Source: JANNYA01 sp043754435 (GTDB lineage: Bacteria; Pseudomonadota; Gammaproteobacteria; Xanthomonadales; SZUA-5). From it: a stretch of DNA of 19,584 bases. The stretch is taken from NCBI GenBank assembly GCA_043754435.1, contig JAYUUS010000015.1, positions 1 to 19,584 on the forward strand, written 5' to 3'. Shown one piece after another: positions 8,010 to 14,959 of the stretch. The notes under the pieces were generated by a model. The model searched no databases and was not told where the DNA came from. It saw nothing but the letters and a program-made list of their open reading frames with translations. Every line of letters begins with the position of its first letter. Position 1 is the stretch's first letter. A program made the position numbers and the translations under genes.

Positions 8010-8864
8010 TCAGGATGTCGTGAGCATCAATGCCGGGCTGTAAATCCGGCCTTCTGGCCTTGGCCGGAAACACGGGGCGTTGGCGTAAAAATCAGTGTCT
8101 TGCTCAGGCCACCAGCCGGGAATTCCTGACAAAGGTAAAGTTGACAGCAGTTTTGGGTCTGCACTTACAGCGTTAGCGGCCAGAGCTGCTGCGACCAGGG
8201 TGTCCAAAGCCGCATCTTTTTCCGCATTTGAAAGTAAAAAATAGCCTGCATCTGCCACGATCCAAACCACTTTTGCCGCAACCAGCTTATGCGGGGCGTG
8301 CATCAGTTCAAAAATTGCATGACCAAACACCCGTGTTTCGATTGCTGGGCCAGAGTCTGAGCTTGAGCCCCATGCGCTGCGATTAGTAAAAAAAAGCGTG
8401 TGCCAAGCGTGCGCATCAATAAGGCCGAGCAAGTCTAAATGCGTCGCCACCACCCACGCACCCGCTTCGTCCAAATGCGTGACGGCCTGCTGATGGCGCG
8501 AGCGCATTTTCGTGCCATGCTCGGCGATGCCACACAGATGAATCGCATTAATCGCACGCTTTACCTTCGGGAAACGCAACCACATGAGGGCTGAGTAGAA
8601 ATCGTGCACATTTGCCGTGCGCGTCGCAATTTCGCCTCGGTCTGCAATACGCTGCTCAAAGCTCAGTCCGTCGCTCAGCAAGTCTTTATTTTGCTCGACA
8701 AATTTCAGCGGGGCGATATCGTTGGATTTCAAAATATCCGCTAGCGCCGTATTGAGCACGGCTAATTCTGTCCAATTTGGCCATAATGCTCGACGCAAGT
8801 GTGCAAGCTGATCGAATGGAGCGCTGTTAAAATCAATGCCTGTAAAATTAATGTCTGAAATCAC
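8010..8864 (-). CDS. DUF3025 family protein
   Basis: A soluble 284-aa protein with no signal peptide or membrane segment. It matches my memory of the DUF3025 family: the segment SFEQRIADRGEIATR, then NVHDFYSALMWLRFPKVKRAINAIH, then a central acidic/His region with LDEAGAWVVATH, then IFGHAIFELMHAP-type sequence (here VFGHAIFELMHAP) and a late GIPGWWPEQ. The family is common in Beta- and Gammaproteobacteria and has no established function, although its conserved His and Asp residues suggest a metal or catalytic site (inference). The start is the GTG at 8862-8864; no in-frame ATG lies near. The gene converges tightly on the M16 peptidase with no obvious terminator between them. It is divergent from the small secreted protein at 9043. 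Confidence 0.85.
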   Translation of the reverse strand: MISDINFTGIDFNSAPFDQLAHLRRALWPNWTELAVLNTALADILKSNDIAPLKFVEQNKDLLSDGLSFEQRIADRGEIATRTANVHDFYSALMWLRFPKVKRAINAIHLCGIAEHGTKMRSRHQQAVTHLDEAGAWVVATHLDLLGLIDAHAWHTLFFTNRSAWGSSSDSGPAIETRVFGHAIFELMHAPHKLVAAKVVWIVADAGYFLLSNAEKDAALDTLVAAALAANAVSADPKLLSTLPLSGIPGWWPEQDTDFYANAPCFRPRPEGRIYSPALMLTTS

Positions 8865-8866
8865 CC

Positions 8867-9001
8867 GGTTACGCCCAAATCGTCATCTCACCTAAATTCT
8901 ATCGCATGGCCTAGGAACACTACATTAGTGGGGTTGATGTCTTATATCGCCATAAAATGCGCGCATCCGCCACTTTCAGTGGCTTAGATTTGGGCGCAAC
9001 C
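8867..9001. repeat. 15-bp inverted repeat flanking a divergent intergenic region
   Basis: GGTTACGCCCAAATC (8867-8881) is the reverse complement of GATTTGGGCGCAACC (8987-9001) at 14 of 15 positions. Each gene of the divergent pair therefore carries the same motif, in the same direction relative to itself, in its leader. The copy before the DUF3025 gene ends 2 bp from its GTG start. The other ends 41 bp before the ATG at 9043. It could be a pair of regulator-binding sites, an RNA element, or a local duplication. Confidence 0.6.
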
Positions 9002-9027
9002 TTCACTGGCAGTCCGCTTTGACTGCC
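8969..9027 (+). promoter_or_regulatory. Two tandem hairpins in the leader of the small secreted protein
   Basis: GCCACT (8969-8974) pairs perfectly with AGTGGC (8978-8983) around a 3-base loop. GGCAGTC (9008-9014) pairs perfectly with GACTGCC (9021-9027) around a 6-base loop and ends 4 bases before the GGAG ribosome binding site. Neither is followed by a T-run. They could stabilise the mRNA or modulate ribosome access; no known riboswitch is recognised. Confidence 0.4.
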
Positions 9028-9031
9028 AACT

Positions 9032-9035
9032 GGAG
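9032..9035 (+). promoter_or_regulatory. Ribosome binding site for the 9043 gene
   Basis: GGAG lies seven bases before the ATG at 9043. This decides for that start over an in-frame codon at 9019, and it agrees with the signal peptide starting at 9043. Confidence 0.75.
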
Positions 9036-9042
9036 AATTCAA

Positions 9043-9468
9043 ATGCGCCTTTCCCAACTATTTGCGTCAATTGCCTTAGCATCTTTCGCCTGCCTAAGTT
9101 ACGCACAAGACGACCTAGACACCATCGTTGATGATGGTCCATGCTGGACTGCAGGTGGACATTACACTGCTGAATTAGATCTGGGTGCAAAAACATTAAC
9201 CTTGCTGCCCATAGATGGGGTCGATCAAGTTATTGGTATGGCGACCTTCAACGCACCAAGTGATTTGAGTCCAGGCGTTTACATGCTTGACGCAACTGCA
9301 ACGGGGTTCAATTTGATCAGCACCCATCCTGAAGGTGTAGACTCTGATGCCATCGAAAGCCGTCAAATTATTGCTGACAGCAAAAATGCAGCACCGGCAT
9401 TAAGCCTTAGTACGCAAGCCTATGCAGTGCTAAGTGATGCGAATGTAGGTGCCATTTATATTCATTAG
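9043..9468 (+). CDS. Small secreted acidic protein, function unknown
   Basis: The protein has 141 aa and I do not recognise it. The N-terminus is a classic signal peptide (MRLSQLFASIALASFACLSYA), with probable cleavage after residue 21 before QDD. A Cys at residue 17 lies in SFAC, a poor lipobox, so a lipoprotein is possible but less likely. The mature part of about 120 aa is acidic, has one Cys (C34, in DDGPCW), no membrane segment and alternating hydrophobic stretches (TAELDLGAKTLTLLPID) that suggest a beta-rich fold. The gene stands alone: it has its own leader with two hairpins, a good GGAG site, and a shared bidirectional terminator 26 bp downstream. It reads as a monocistronic exported protein, possibly lineage-specific. 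Confidence 0.78.
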   Translation: MRLSQLFASIALASFACLSYAQDDLDTIVDDGPCWTAGGHYTAELDLGAKTLTLLPIDGVDQVIGMATFNAPSDLSPGVYMLDATATGFNLISTHPEGVDSDAIESRQIIADSKNAAPALSLSTQAYAVLSDANVGAIYIH

Positions 9469-9494
9469 AATTCTTAAGAAGTAGATAATTGCCA

Positions 9495-9533
9495 GAAGCA
9501 AAAACGCCGACGAATTGCCGGCGTTTTTGCTTC
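9495..9533. terminator. Bidirectional intrinsic terminator between the 9043 gene and fimV
   Basis: A perfect 15-bp stem joins GAAGCAAAAACGCCG (9495-9509) and CGGCGTTTTTGCTTC (9519-9533) around a 9-base loop. The A-run in one arm and the T-run in the other make it read as a terminator on both strands. It lies in the 85-bp gap between two convergent stop codons. Confidence 0.92.
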
Positions 9534-9553
9534 AAATTTCTCTCGATGCAAAG

Positions 9554-12373
9554 TTATGCGATGCGCTGCAATAGCTCTTTCGCCTCGTTACGCTGCATGT
9601 CAGAACCTTCGCCCAACACTTCTTCCAACATACTGCGCGCACCGTCTGGGTCACCCATATCTAAATAGGCCCGTGCTAAGTCAAGCTTGGTGCCCACCGC
9701 ATCATCACCAAACATGAAATCATCTGCTCCCATGTCGCCCAAATTGTCGAGCGGTGCGGGAATGACATCACCCAATGAAATATCACCCACATTTAACGCG
9801 GGTGGTGCTTTTGATGGGATGTCTAACTCAGGCGTCTTTACCGGTGCATCAAAGCTGAAATCAAAATTAAAGTCATCTTTAGGCGGCTCCACTTGCTTGG
9901 GCACTTCCGCTTTAGCGATCTCTACACGTGGCGAAAATTCTTCCTTAACGGGTGCAATCACTTTCGTTGGGGAATCTAAATCTAGGTCGAAACTGAAGTC
10001 AGAGGGTGCCTCCTCCGCAAACGGCTTCGCAACAATCGTGGCATTTGAGTCCGCATGCGGCGTACTTATGTCTTCAAATGCCCCCAAGTCAAGCGAACCC
10101 AAAGGCTCATCATGGTAGTTAGGTGAGCTGTTAAATGCAGATTCGTTATTGTAAGGGGTATCAATGAAAGCCGGAACCGGAGTAAAAGCTTGGGCGGTTG
10201 ATAAGTCTGGCACCCCTGAATTCATGTGAAATAAAGCGCTTCCCGGAACCAGCTGCAGGCCCATAGTTCGAGCTTCTTGCCATTGTGGTGCTTCTTGATC
10301 AAGGACAAAGCCAAACATAGTTGAAGCAGCTGCTTCGAAGTTCATAGCGTCTTGACGGCTATAATACAGGCGCAGCAAATCCAGATGCGCCCACAAGTCT
10401 TGTGGGTCAGACGCTATCGCCGCACGAATTCGAGCTTCATCTTCATCGTGTACAACAAAATCAGTTGCTGCCGCTGCCATGCCCGGAATGCCGAAATTGA
10501 CATCCGCGTCGCCAAATGCTGGCGCAGGTTGTTTGATTAGCACCGTCTTTTTCTTGCGACCAAACAATAAAGCTAATCCACCCAATAATGCGGCACCTGC
10601 AACGCCCCAAGCGATAGGGTTCATATACCACGGCTTATCTGCAACGACGGGTGCCAGATTTGGCTCAGAGGACTCCATCGCTGTCTCAGATGCCGGTGCC
10701 GTCGTGGGCGCTTCAGTGATTTCTTCAGTTGGAGCGACGGGGGTAGCATCTATGGGTGTGACAGTAGTGCCAGCGGCCGGATCAGCATCCGGATCAGGTT
10801 CGACTGCAGCCATATCTGGGGCGGTTGTGGAAGTCGTGTCCGTAGTAGGATCAGCTGGAGTAGCATTAGCTGGAGTGGTAGCAGCAGTGGGCGTATCACC
10901 CCAAATATCTCCAGCATCTGCGGGTTTGGTATTGGCACTATCTGCGCCGGTAGCGGTTGCTGTGGTTGTAGCGGCAGGGTCGGTGGCTGTTGTAGCTGCC
11001 GTAACTGACTCTACAGGCTTGGTTTCTATAGGCTTGGTTTCTACCGGTTTAGTTACCACGGGCACTGTTTCAACGGGTTTGGCAACAGCCACGGGTACAG
11101 GCTTGGAGGCTGCTGCTGCTGCTGTCGCAGCAGCTAAGTCAGCAGCCGTTTTTCGGGCCGTTTCTGACTGCTCGGCAGCCGTTTTTCGGGCAGTCTCTAA
11201 CTGTTTGGTGATTTGGGCAAGCTCTTGATTTTTCAGCGTCACCACGCGTTCGTTATCGGCCGCCAGCTTTTCTAATTCTGTAACCCTTGCGCGCAAATCA
11301 CTGGCTTCGCGCTCGCGGCTAACCAACTCTTCACGTACACGGGAAGTTTCCGCATTGGCAGCGCTGAGCGCTTTACCGTTGTCACCGGATTTTGGCGGTA
11401 CAAGCTCCAAGCGTGCGCCGCTGTTAGGCGTGGAAGCACTCGTTGAGGCGGAGGTGCTTACACCTGGGTCCGCGACTATTGCAGACTGTTGCGCACTACT
11501 AACCTGATAACTACGCCAAAGTGAGTTTTGCTCAGCGATGGCTTTGCTGGCTTCAGCCATGGAAATCTTATTCACATCATTTGCGCTCGGCATGCGCAAA
11601 ATCTGGCCTTTTTTGAGCGCGTTGACGTTGTCTTTATAAAACGCTTGTGGATTCAAGCGCAAAATAGCCATCATCATTTGATCTAGGCTAGTGCTGGCAC
11701 TAGGCTTGTTGGCATTGGCGATAACGTATAAAGAATCACCCGTTTTAGTGTTTACAGTCCCAGGCTCTGTGGCTGGCTTTGCTTGAGCCATAGGCTTTGT
11801 TTCGGCCGTTGTAACGGGCTTAGCCTCCGCCATTGGCTTTGGCTCTGCCATCGGTTTAGTAACGACGGGCTTGGGCTGCATAGCAGGCTTTGTAACGGGC
11901 ATCGCTTCACTAGACATGACCGGTGCGGGCTCTCTGACCGGAGTTGACATCACTTGCGAACCCCGCAGTGCGGGTGCCATAACCGGCGGGTCAATTAATA
12001 CGCTGTATTCACGCAATAATTTGCCACTATTCCAATTGACCTGCAGCAGTAACTGCAGAAATGGCTCGCGAATGGCTTCTTTGGTGGTGACGCGAATGAT
12101 CGTTTCACCCCGGCTATCTTTCGCCACGGCAAATTCAATCGGCACCGTTAATCGGGTGGCATCAAGGCCGACTCGCACATAGTCATCAGCATTGGCAAGC
12201 ATGACGCTCAGCGATTCGCGCTCTGCGGCGGAGTTCACGGTCACCGGTATCTCCGCCTCAAGTGGTTGGTTCAATCCACTTTTGACATTGATTCCACCCA
12301 GGCCTAAAGCGCTTGCAAAAACGGGCGCTGCAAGCAGTGCGGCAGTGATCAAATTCTTCTTCGGTGCTTTCAT
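9554..12373 (-). CDS. fimV: FimV-family polar hub / peptidoglycan-binding protein
   Basis: This inner-membrane protein (939 aa) has the FimV plan. FimV organises the cell pole and supports type IV pilus and secretion assembly by binding peptidoglycan. Residues 1-22 are a signal peptide. About 23-132 form the FimV N-terminal domain (begins LGLGGINVKSGLNQPLEAEI). A Lys/Pro-rich linker at 150-203 repeats KPM/KPV units. A LysM domain follows at 205-262 (TGDSLYVIA...LKKGQILRMP). A coiled coil spans about 335-420, with an 11-residue tandem repeat (ETARKTAA twice). A Thr/Ala/Pro-rich stretch covers 423-575. One membrane helix at about 585-604 is followed by RKKK. The cytoplasmic part is acidic and ends in the conserved FimV C-terminal domain (KLDLARAYLDMGDPDGARSML). 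GGGGAG lies before the ATG. The downstream neighbour here is not truA. Confidence 0.95.
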   Translation of the reverse strand: MKAPKKNLITAALLAAPVFASALGLGGINVKSGLNQPLEAEIPVTVNSAAERESLSVMLANADDYVRVGLDATRLTVPIEFAVAKDSRGETIIRVTTKEAIREPFLQLLLQVNWNSGKLLREYSVLIDPPVMAPALRGSQVMSTPVREPAPVMSSEAMPVTKPAMQPKPVVTKPMAEPKPMAEAKPVTTAETKPMAQAKPATEPGTVNTKTGDSLYVIANANKPSASTSLDQMMMAILRLNPQAFYKDNVNALKKGQILRMPSANDVNKISMAEASKAIAEQNSLWRSYQVSSAQQSAIVADPGVSTSASTSASTPNSGARLELVPPKSGDNGKALSAANAETSRVREELVSREREASDLRARVTELEKLAADNERVVTLKNQELAQITKQLETARKTAAEQSETARKTAADLAAATAAAAASKPVPVAVAKPVETVPVVTKPVETKPIETKPVESVTAATTATDPAATTTATATGADSANTKPADAGDIWGDTPTAATTPANATPADPTTDTTSTTAPDMAAVEPDPDADPAAGTTVTPIDATPVAPTEEITEAPTTAPASETAMESSEPNLAPVVADKPWYMNPIAWGVAGAALLGGLALLFGRKKKTVLIKQPAPAFGDADVNFGIPGMAAAATDFVVHDEDEARIRAAIASDPQDLWAHLDLLRLYYSRQDAMNFEAAASTMFGFVLDQEAPQWQEARTMGLQLVPGSALFHMNSGVPDLSTAQAFTPVPAFIDTPYNNESAFNSSPNYHDEPLGSLDLGAFEDISTPHADSNATIVAKPFAEEAPSDFSFDLDLDSPTKVIAPVKEEFSPRVEIAKAEVPKQVEPPKDDFNFDFSFDAPVKTPELDIPSKAPPALNVGDISLGDVIPAPLDNLGDMGADDFMFGDDAVGTKLDLARAYLDMGDPDGARSMLEEVLGEGSDMQRNEAKELLQRIA
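11142..11207 (-). repeat. 33-bp tandem duplication in fimV coiled coil
   Basis: Units 11142-11174 and 11175-11207 share GCAGCCGTTTTTCGGGC and differ at only about six positions. They encode the repeated ETARKTAA segment of the FimV coiled coil. The unit length is a multiple of three and of eleven residues, so it extends the coil in register. Confidence 0.8.
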
Positions 12374-12473
12374 TGGGGCTCCCCGGAAACGGGCGATGAG
12401 TGCGCAAAACAGATGGCAATGGAAAATGGGTGTTTCGATCCAGCAAAATCGGGTATCAATTTAAACTAAAAGC

Positions 12474-12501
12474 AGTATTCACAAATCTAAACTTACGCCA
12501 A
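12474..12501 (-). promoter_or_regulatory. Weak candidate sigma-70 promoter for fimV
   Basis: On the minus strand TTGGCG (12501-12496) and AATACT (12479-12474) are separated by 16 bases, about 100 bases before the fimV ATG. The -10 match is poor. The 208-bp gap between asd and fimV is A/T-rich and shows no clear terminator for asd, so read-through is also possible. Confidence 0.22.
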
Positions 12502-12581
12502 CATTTACAGGCTACCGCGCAAAAGGCTAAAAGCTCAGTCAAAAGCTAGAAACTACTTCATAAGGCACAGCTAACTATAGA

Positions 12582-13601
12582 TCACAAATAGGATTTTACC
12601 AATAGCTCAGCGATCTGAACGGCGTTTAAAGCCGCACCTTTTCGAATATTATCCGCTACCACCCACAGATTAAGCCCGCATGGGTGTGACAAATCTTCCC
12701 GAATGCGCCCGACAAACACCGGATCTTTGCCCGCACCGTGAGTCACCGGGGTGGGAAAAAGCCCTGTGGACGGGTCATCCACTAGCTCAACACCCGGCGC
12801 ATGCTTTAACAGCTCGCGTGCTTCATGGGCAGTAATTTTTCGCTCTGTTTCAATATGCACGGCTTCCGAATGCCCGTAAAAAACCGGTACGCGCACGCAA
12901 GTTGGGTTGACCACGATGTTTGCGCCCAAGATTTTTTGCGTTTCCCAGATCATTTTCATTTCTTCCTTGGTGTAGCCGTTTTCGAGAAACACGTCGATCT
13001 GAGGAATTAAATTGAAAGCAATTTGCACTGGGAATTTTTTTGGCTTGACCTTGCGAAATGCCAATAAATCAGCCGTTTGTTTGCCGAGTTCATCCATGCC
13101 CGAGCGCCCTGCCCCGCTCACGGACTGATAGGTGGCGACATTAATGCGCTTAATGGTCGCAGCCCGGTGGATCGGCGCAAGCGCTACTAACATCTGCATG
13201 GTCGAGCAATTTGGATTGGCAATAATGCCCCGCGTTTTGTAGCCCGCAATAGCCTCCGGATTGACTTCGCTCACCACCAGGGGAATTTCCGGCACGTAGC
13301 GAAATTCGCTGGTGTTATCGACAACCACGGCGCCCGCAGCCACTGCGCGCGGCGCGTGTTCGGCGGACACACTGCCACCGGCGGAAAACAGCGCGATATG
13401 AACATCTTTGAAATCAAAATCGGCAAGATTACGCGCCACAATCGTTTCTGAGCCAAATTTGACGCGCGTGCCTGCGCTTTTCGCGCTCGCCAACGGAATT
13501 AAAGTATCGACTGGAAATTTTCGGCTCTTCAATATTTCAAGCAGCGTTTCCCCAACTGCACCCGTGGCACCAACGACAGCAACGTTAAATTTTTTACTCA
13601 T
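12582..13601 (-). CDS. asd: Aspartate-semialdehyde dehydrogenase
   Basis: Asd reduces aspartyl-4-phosphate to aspartate semialdehyde with NADPH. This is the branch point to lysine and diaminopimelate (cell wall) and to threonine, methionine and isoleucine. The 339-aa length fits the shorter Asd type found in many bacteria. Residues 7-20 are the nucleotide-binding loop (VAVVGATGAVGETL). The catalytic Cys is C132 in ANPNCSTMQM, the substrate Arg is probably R237 in RVPVFYGH, and H244 is the likely acid/base. VSGAGRSGM is near 161-169. The ATG start at 13599-13601 has a strong GAGGAAAG site six bases upstream. A dispersed palindromic repeat sits 40 bp upstream and separates asd from aroC, so its promoter must lie within 40 bp, in the repeat, or beyond it. 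Confidence 0.97.
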   Translation of the reverse strand: MSKKFNVAVVGATGAVGETLLEILKSRKFPVDTLIPLASAKSAGTRVKFGSETIVARNLADFDFKDVHIALFSAGGSVSAEHAPRAVAAGAVVVDNTSEFRYVPEIPLVVSEVNPEAIAGYKTRGIIANPNCSTMQMLVALAPIHRAATIKRINVATYQSVSGAGRSGMDELGKQTADLLAFRKVKPKKFPVQIAFNLIPQIDVFLENGYTKEEMKMIWETQKILGANIVVNPTCVRVPVFYGHSEAVHIETERKITAHEARELLKHAPGVELVDDPSTGLFPTPVTHGAGKDPVFVGRIREDLSHPCGLNLWVVADNIRKGAALNAVQIAELLVKSYL

Positions 13602-13607
13602 GTTTCA

Positions 13608-13615
13608 CTTTCCTC
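13608..13615 (-). promoter_or_regulatory. Strong ribosome binding site of asd
   Basis: GAGGAAAG on the minus strand is six bases from the ATG. It is one of the stronger Shine-Dalgarno sites seen in the window, in keeping with independent translation of asd rather than coupling to aroC. Confidence 0.7.
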
Positions 13616-13641
13616 AATCCAATAAATTTTTATTCAAAGGT

Positions 13642-13749
13642 ACCGTTCGCCCTGAGCCTGTCGAAGGGCAGAGCCGCAAAACTTCTAACGAAGCGATACG
13701 CATCACGAAGCTTGCTACTACATGCTTCGACAGGCTCAGCACGAACGGT
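13642..13749. repeat. Dispersed palindromic element, copy 1
   Basis: The outer 25-base arms 13642-13666 (ACCGTTCGCCCTGAGCCTG...) and 13725-13749 are reverse complements with two mismatches. The 58-base centre contains GCATCACGAAG and CTACATG. A second copy lies at 15999-16116, with the arms and the centre both conserved. Translation gives FDRLRANG/VEACS-type peptides that recur as spurious proteins in many proteobacterial genomes (recalled, not searched). It occupies the gap between aroC (stop 13817) and asd (start 13601). Confidence 0.9.
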
Positions 13750-13816
13750 TTCCAAGAAATTCCTTTTCGAAATATTATTTAGTCTAAATACGCAATTCAA
13801 ACATATCCTGGCCGTA

Positions 13817-14959
13817 TCAATAAGCGGAAATCGCATGTGTGCGTGCAATTCCAAAATTTTGCGCGCGGTCACGCAATACATGATCCATCAACACCAGAGC
13901 GACCATCGCCTCGACAATCGCCGGTGCGCGTATCGCCACACAAGGGTCGTGCCGGCCTTTGGTAACCAGCTCAGTCGCAACGAATGTGTCCGCCATTTCG
14001 GCCCCGCTATGCGCAACTGATTGCACGCTCAAACCCGGCACTAAAATACTGCTGGTCGGTTTAATCGAAACGTGTGCGAGCAGCGTTTGCCCGGTACTGA
14101 TCCCGCCTAAAATGCCCCCGGCGTGATTGCTCAAAAAGCCCGTCGGCGTCATCTCATCGCGGTGTTCACTGCCACGCTGCGCGCAAACGGCGACGCCATC
14201 GCCAATTTCTACGGCTTTCACCGCATTAATGCCCATCAACGCCGCTGCTAAATCACCGTCAAGCTTGCCATAAAGCGGTTCACCCAAGCCGACCGGTACG
14301 TTTTCAGCCACGACGCTCACCCGGCCACCGACCGAATCCCCAGATTTACGCAAGCCATCCAAGTAGGCTTCCAGTTCGGGCAACTGTGAAGGATTGGGCC
14401 AAAACAGCGGCGTGGACTCCACCGCTGCCCAGTCAATTTTTGCGTAATCTAGGGCGGCACTGCCTAAATCCGCCTTCATTGCGCCGCATTGACTCAAAAA
14501 TGCGCGTACTTTGATCTTGAAAAGACTGTCCAAATAGCGCTTGGCAATCACCGCAGCCGCCACGCGCGCTGTGGTTTCGCGCGCACTTGATCGGCCACCG
14601 CCGCGATAATCACGGTGCCCATATTTCATCTGATAGGTGTAATCGGCATGGCCTGGGCGAAAGCTGCTGGCGATATCGCCGTAATCTTTGCTTTTTGCAT
14701 CGATGTTGCGGATCAACAAACTAATCGGCGTGCCGGTGGTTTTGCCCTCGAATACACCGGACAGTATTTCGACTTGATCGGCCTCTAAACGCTGGCTGGT
14801 ATGGCGCGTGCGGCCCGTGGCGCGTCGCTCTAAATCGTGCTCAAAGTCATTTGCCGCAATCAAAATTCCTGGTGGACAACCATCAATGACGCAGCCGATG
14901 CCGACACCGTGGCTTTCGCCAAAGGTTGTGACCGCAAACATTTTCCCAAAGGTGTTCAC
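13817..14959 (-). CDS. aroC: Chorismate synthase
   Basis: AroC converts 5-enolpyruvylshikimate-3-phosphate to chorismate, the last common step to aromatic amino acids, folate and quinones; it needs reduced FMN. The 380 aa cover the full family length. Signatures are TTFGESHG at 11-18 with conserved His17, RPGHADYTY at 101-109 with His104, and the run KYGHRDYRGGGRSSARETT at 112-130. GGISTGQ and a late DPCVAIRAPAIVEAM also match. The GTG start at 14957-14959 overlaps the TGA of prmB as GTGA, so the two genes are probably co-transcribed and coupled. The pairing prmB-aroC is common in Gammaproteobacteria. Confidence 0.98.
   Translation of the reverse strand: MNTFGKMFAVTTFGESHGVGIGCVIDGCPPGILIAANDFEHDLERRATGRTRHTSQRLEADQVEILSGVFEGKTTGTPISLLIRNIDAKSKDYGDIASSFRPGHADYTYQMKYGHRDYRGGGRSSARETTARVAAAVIAKRYLDSLFKIKVRAFLSQCGAMKADLGSAALDYAKIDWAAVESTPLFWPNPSQLPELEAYLDGLRKSGDSVGGRVSVVAENVPVGLGEPLYGKLDGDLAAALMGINAVKAVEIGDGVAVCAQRGSEHRDEMTPTGFLSNHAGGILGGISTGQTLLAHVSIKPTSSILVPGLSVQSVAHSGAEMADTFVATELVTKGRHDPCVAIRAPAIVEAMVALVLMDHVLRDRAQNFGIARTHAISAY

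Noticed and set aside
10479..11228. A 249-codon open frame antisense to fimV
   Set aside because: It mirrors the Thr/Ala/Pro-rich low-complexity part of FimV. Its Val/Ser/Gly-rich translation is what that codon bias yields on the other strand, and it resembles no protein fold.
13630..13881. A short minus-strand frame upstream of asd with FDRLRANG
   Set aside because: It is a translation of the dispersed palindromic element and overlaps the aroC 3' end.
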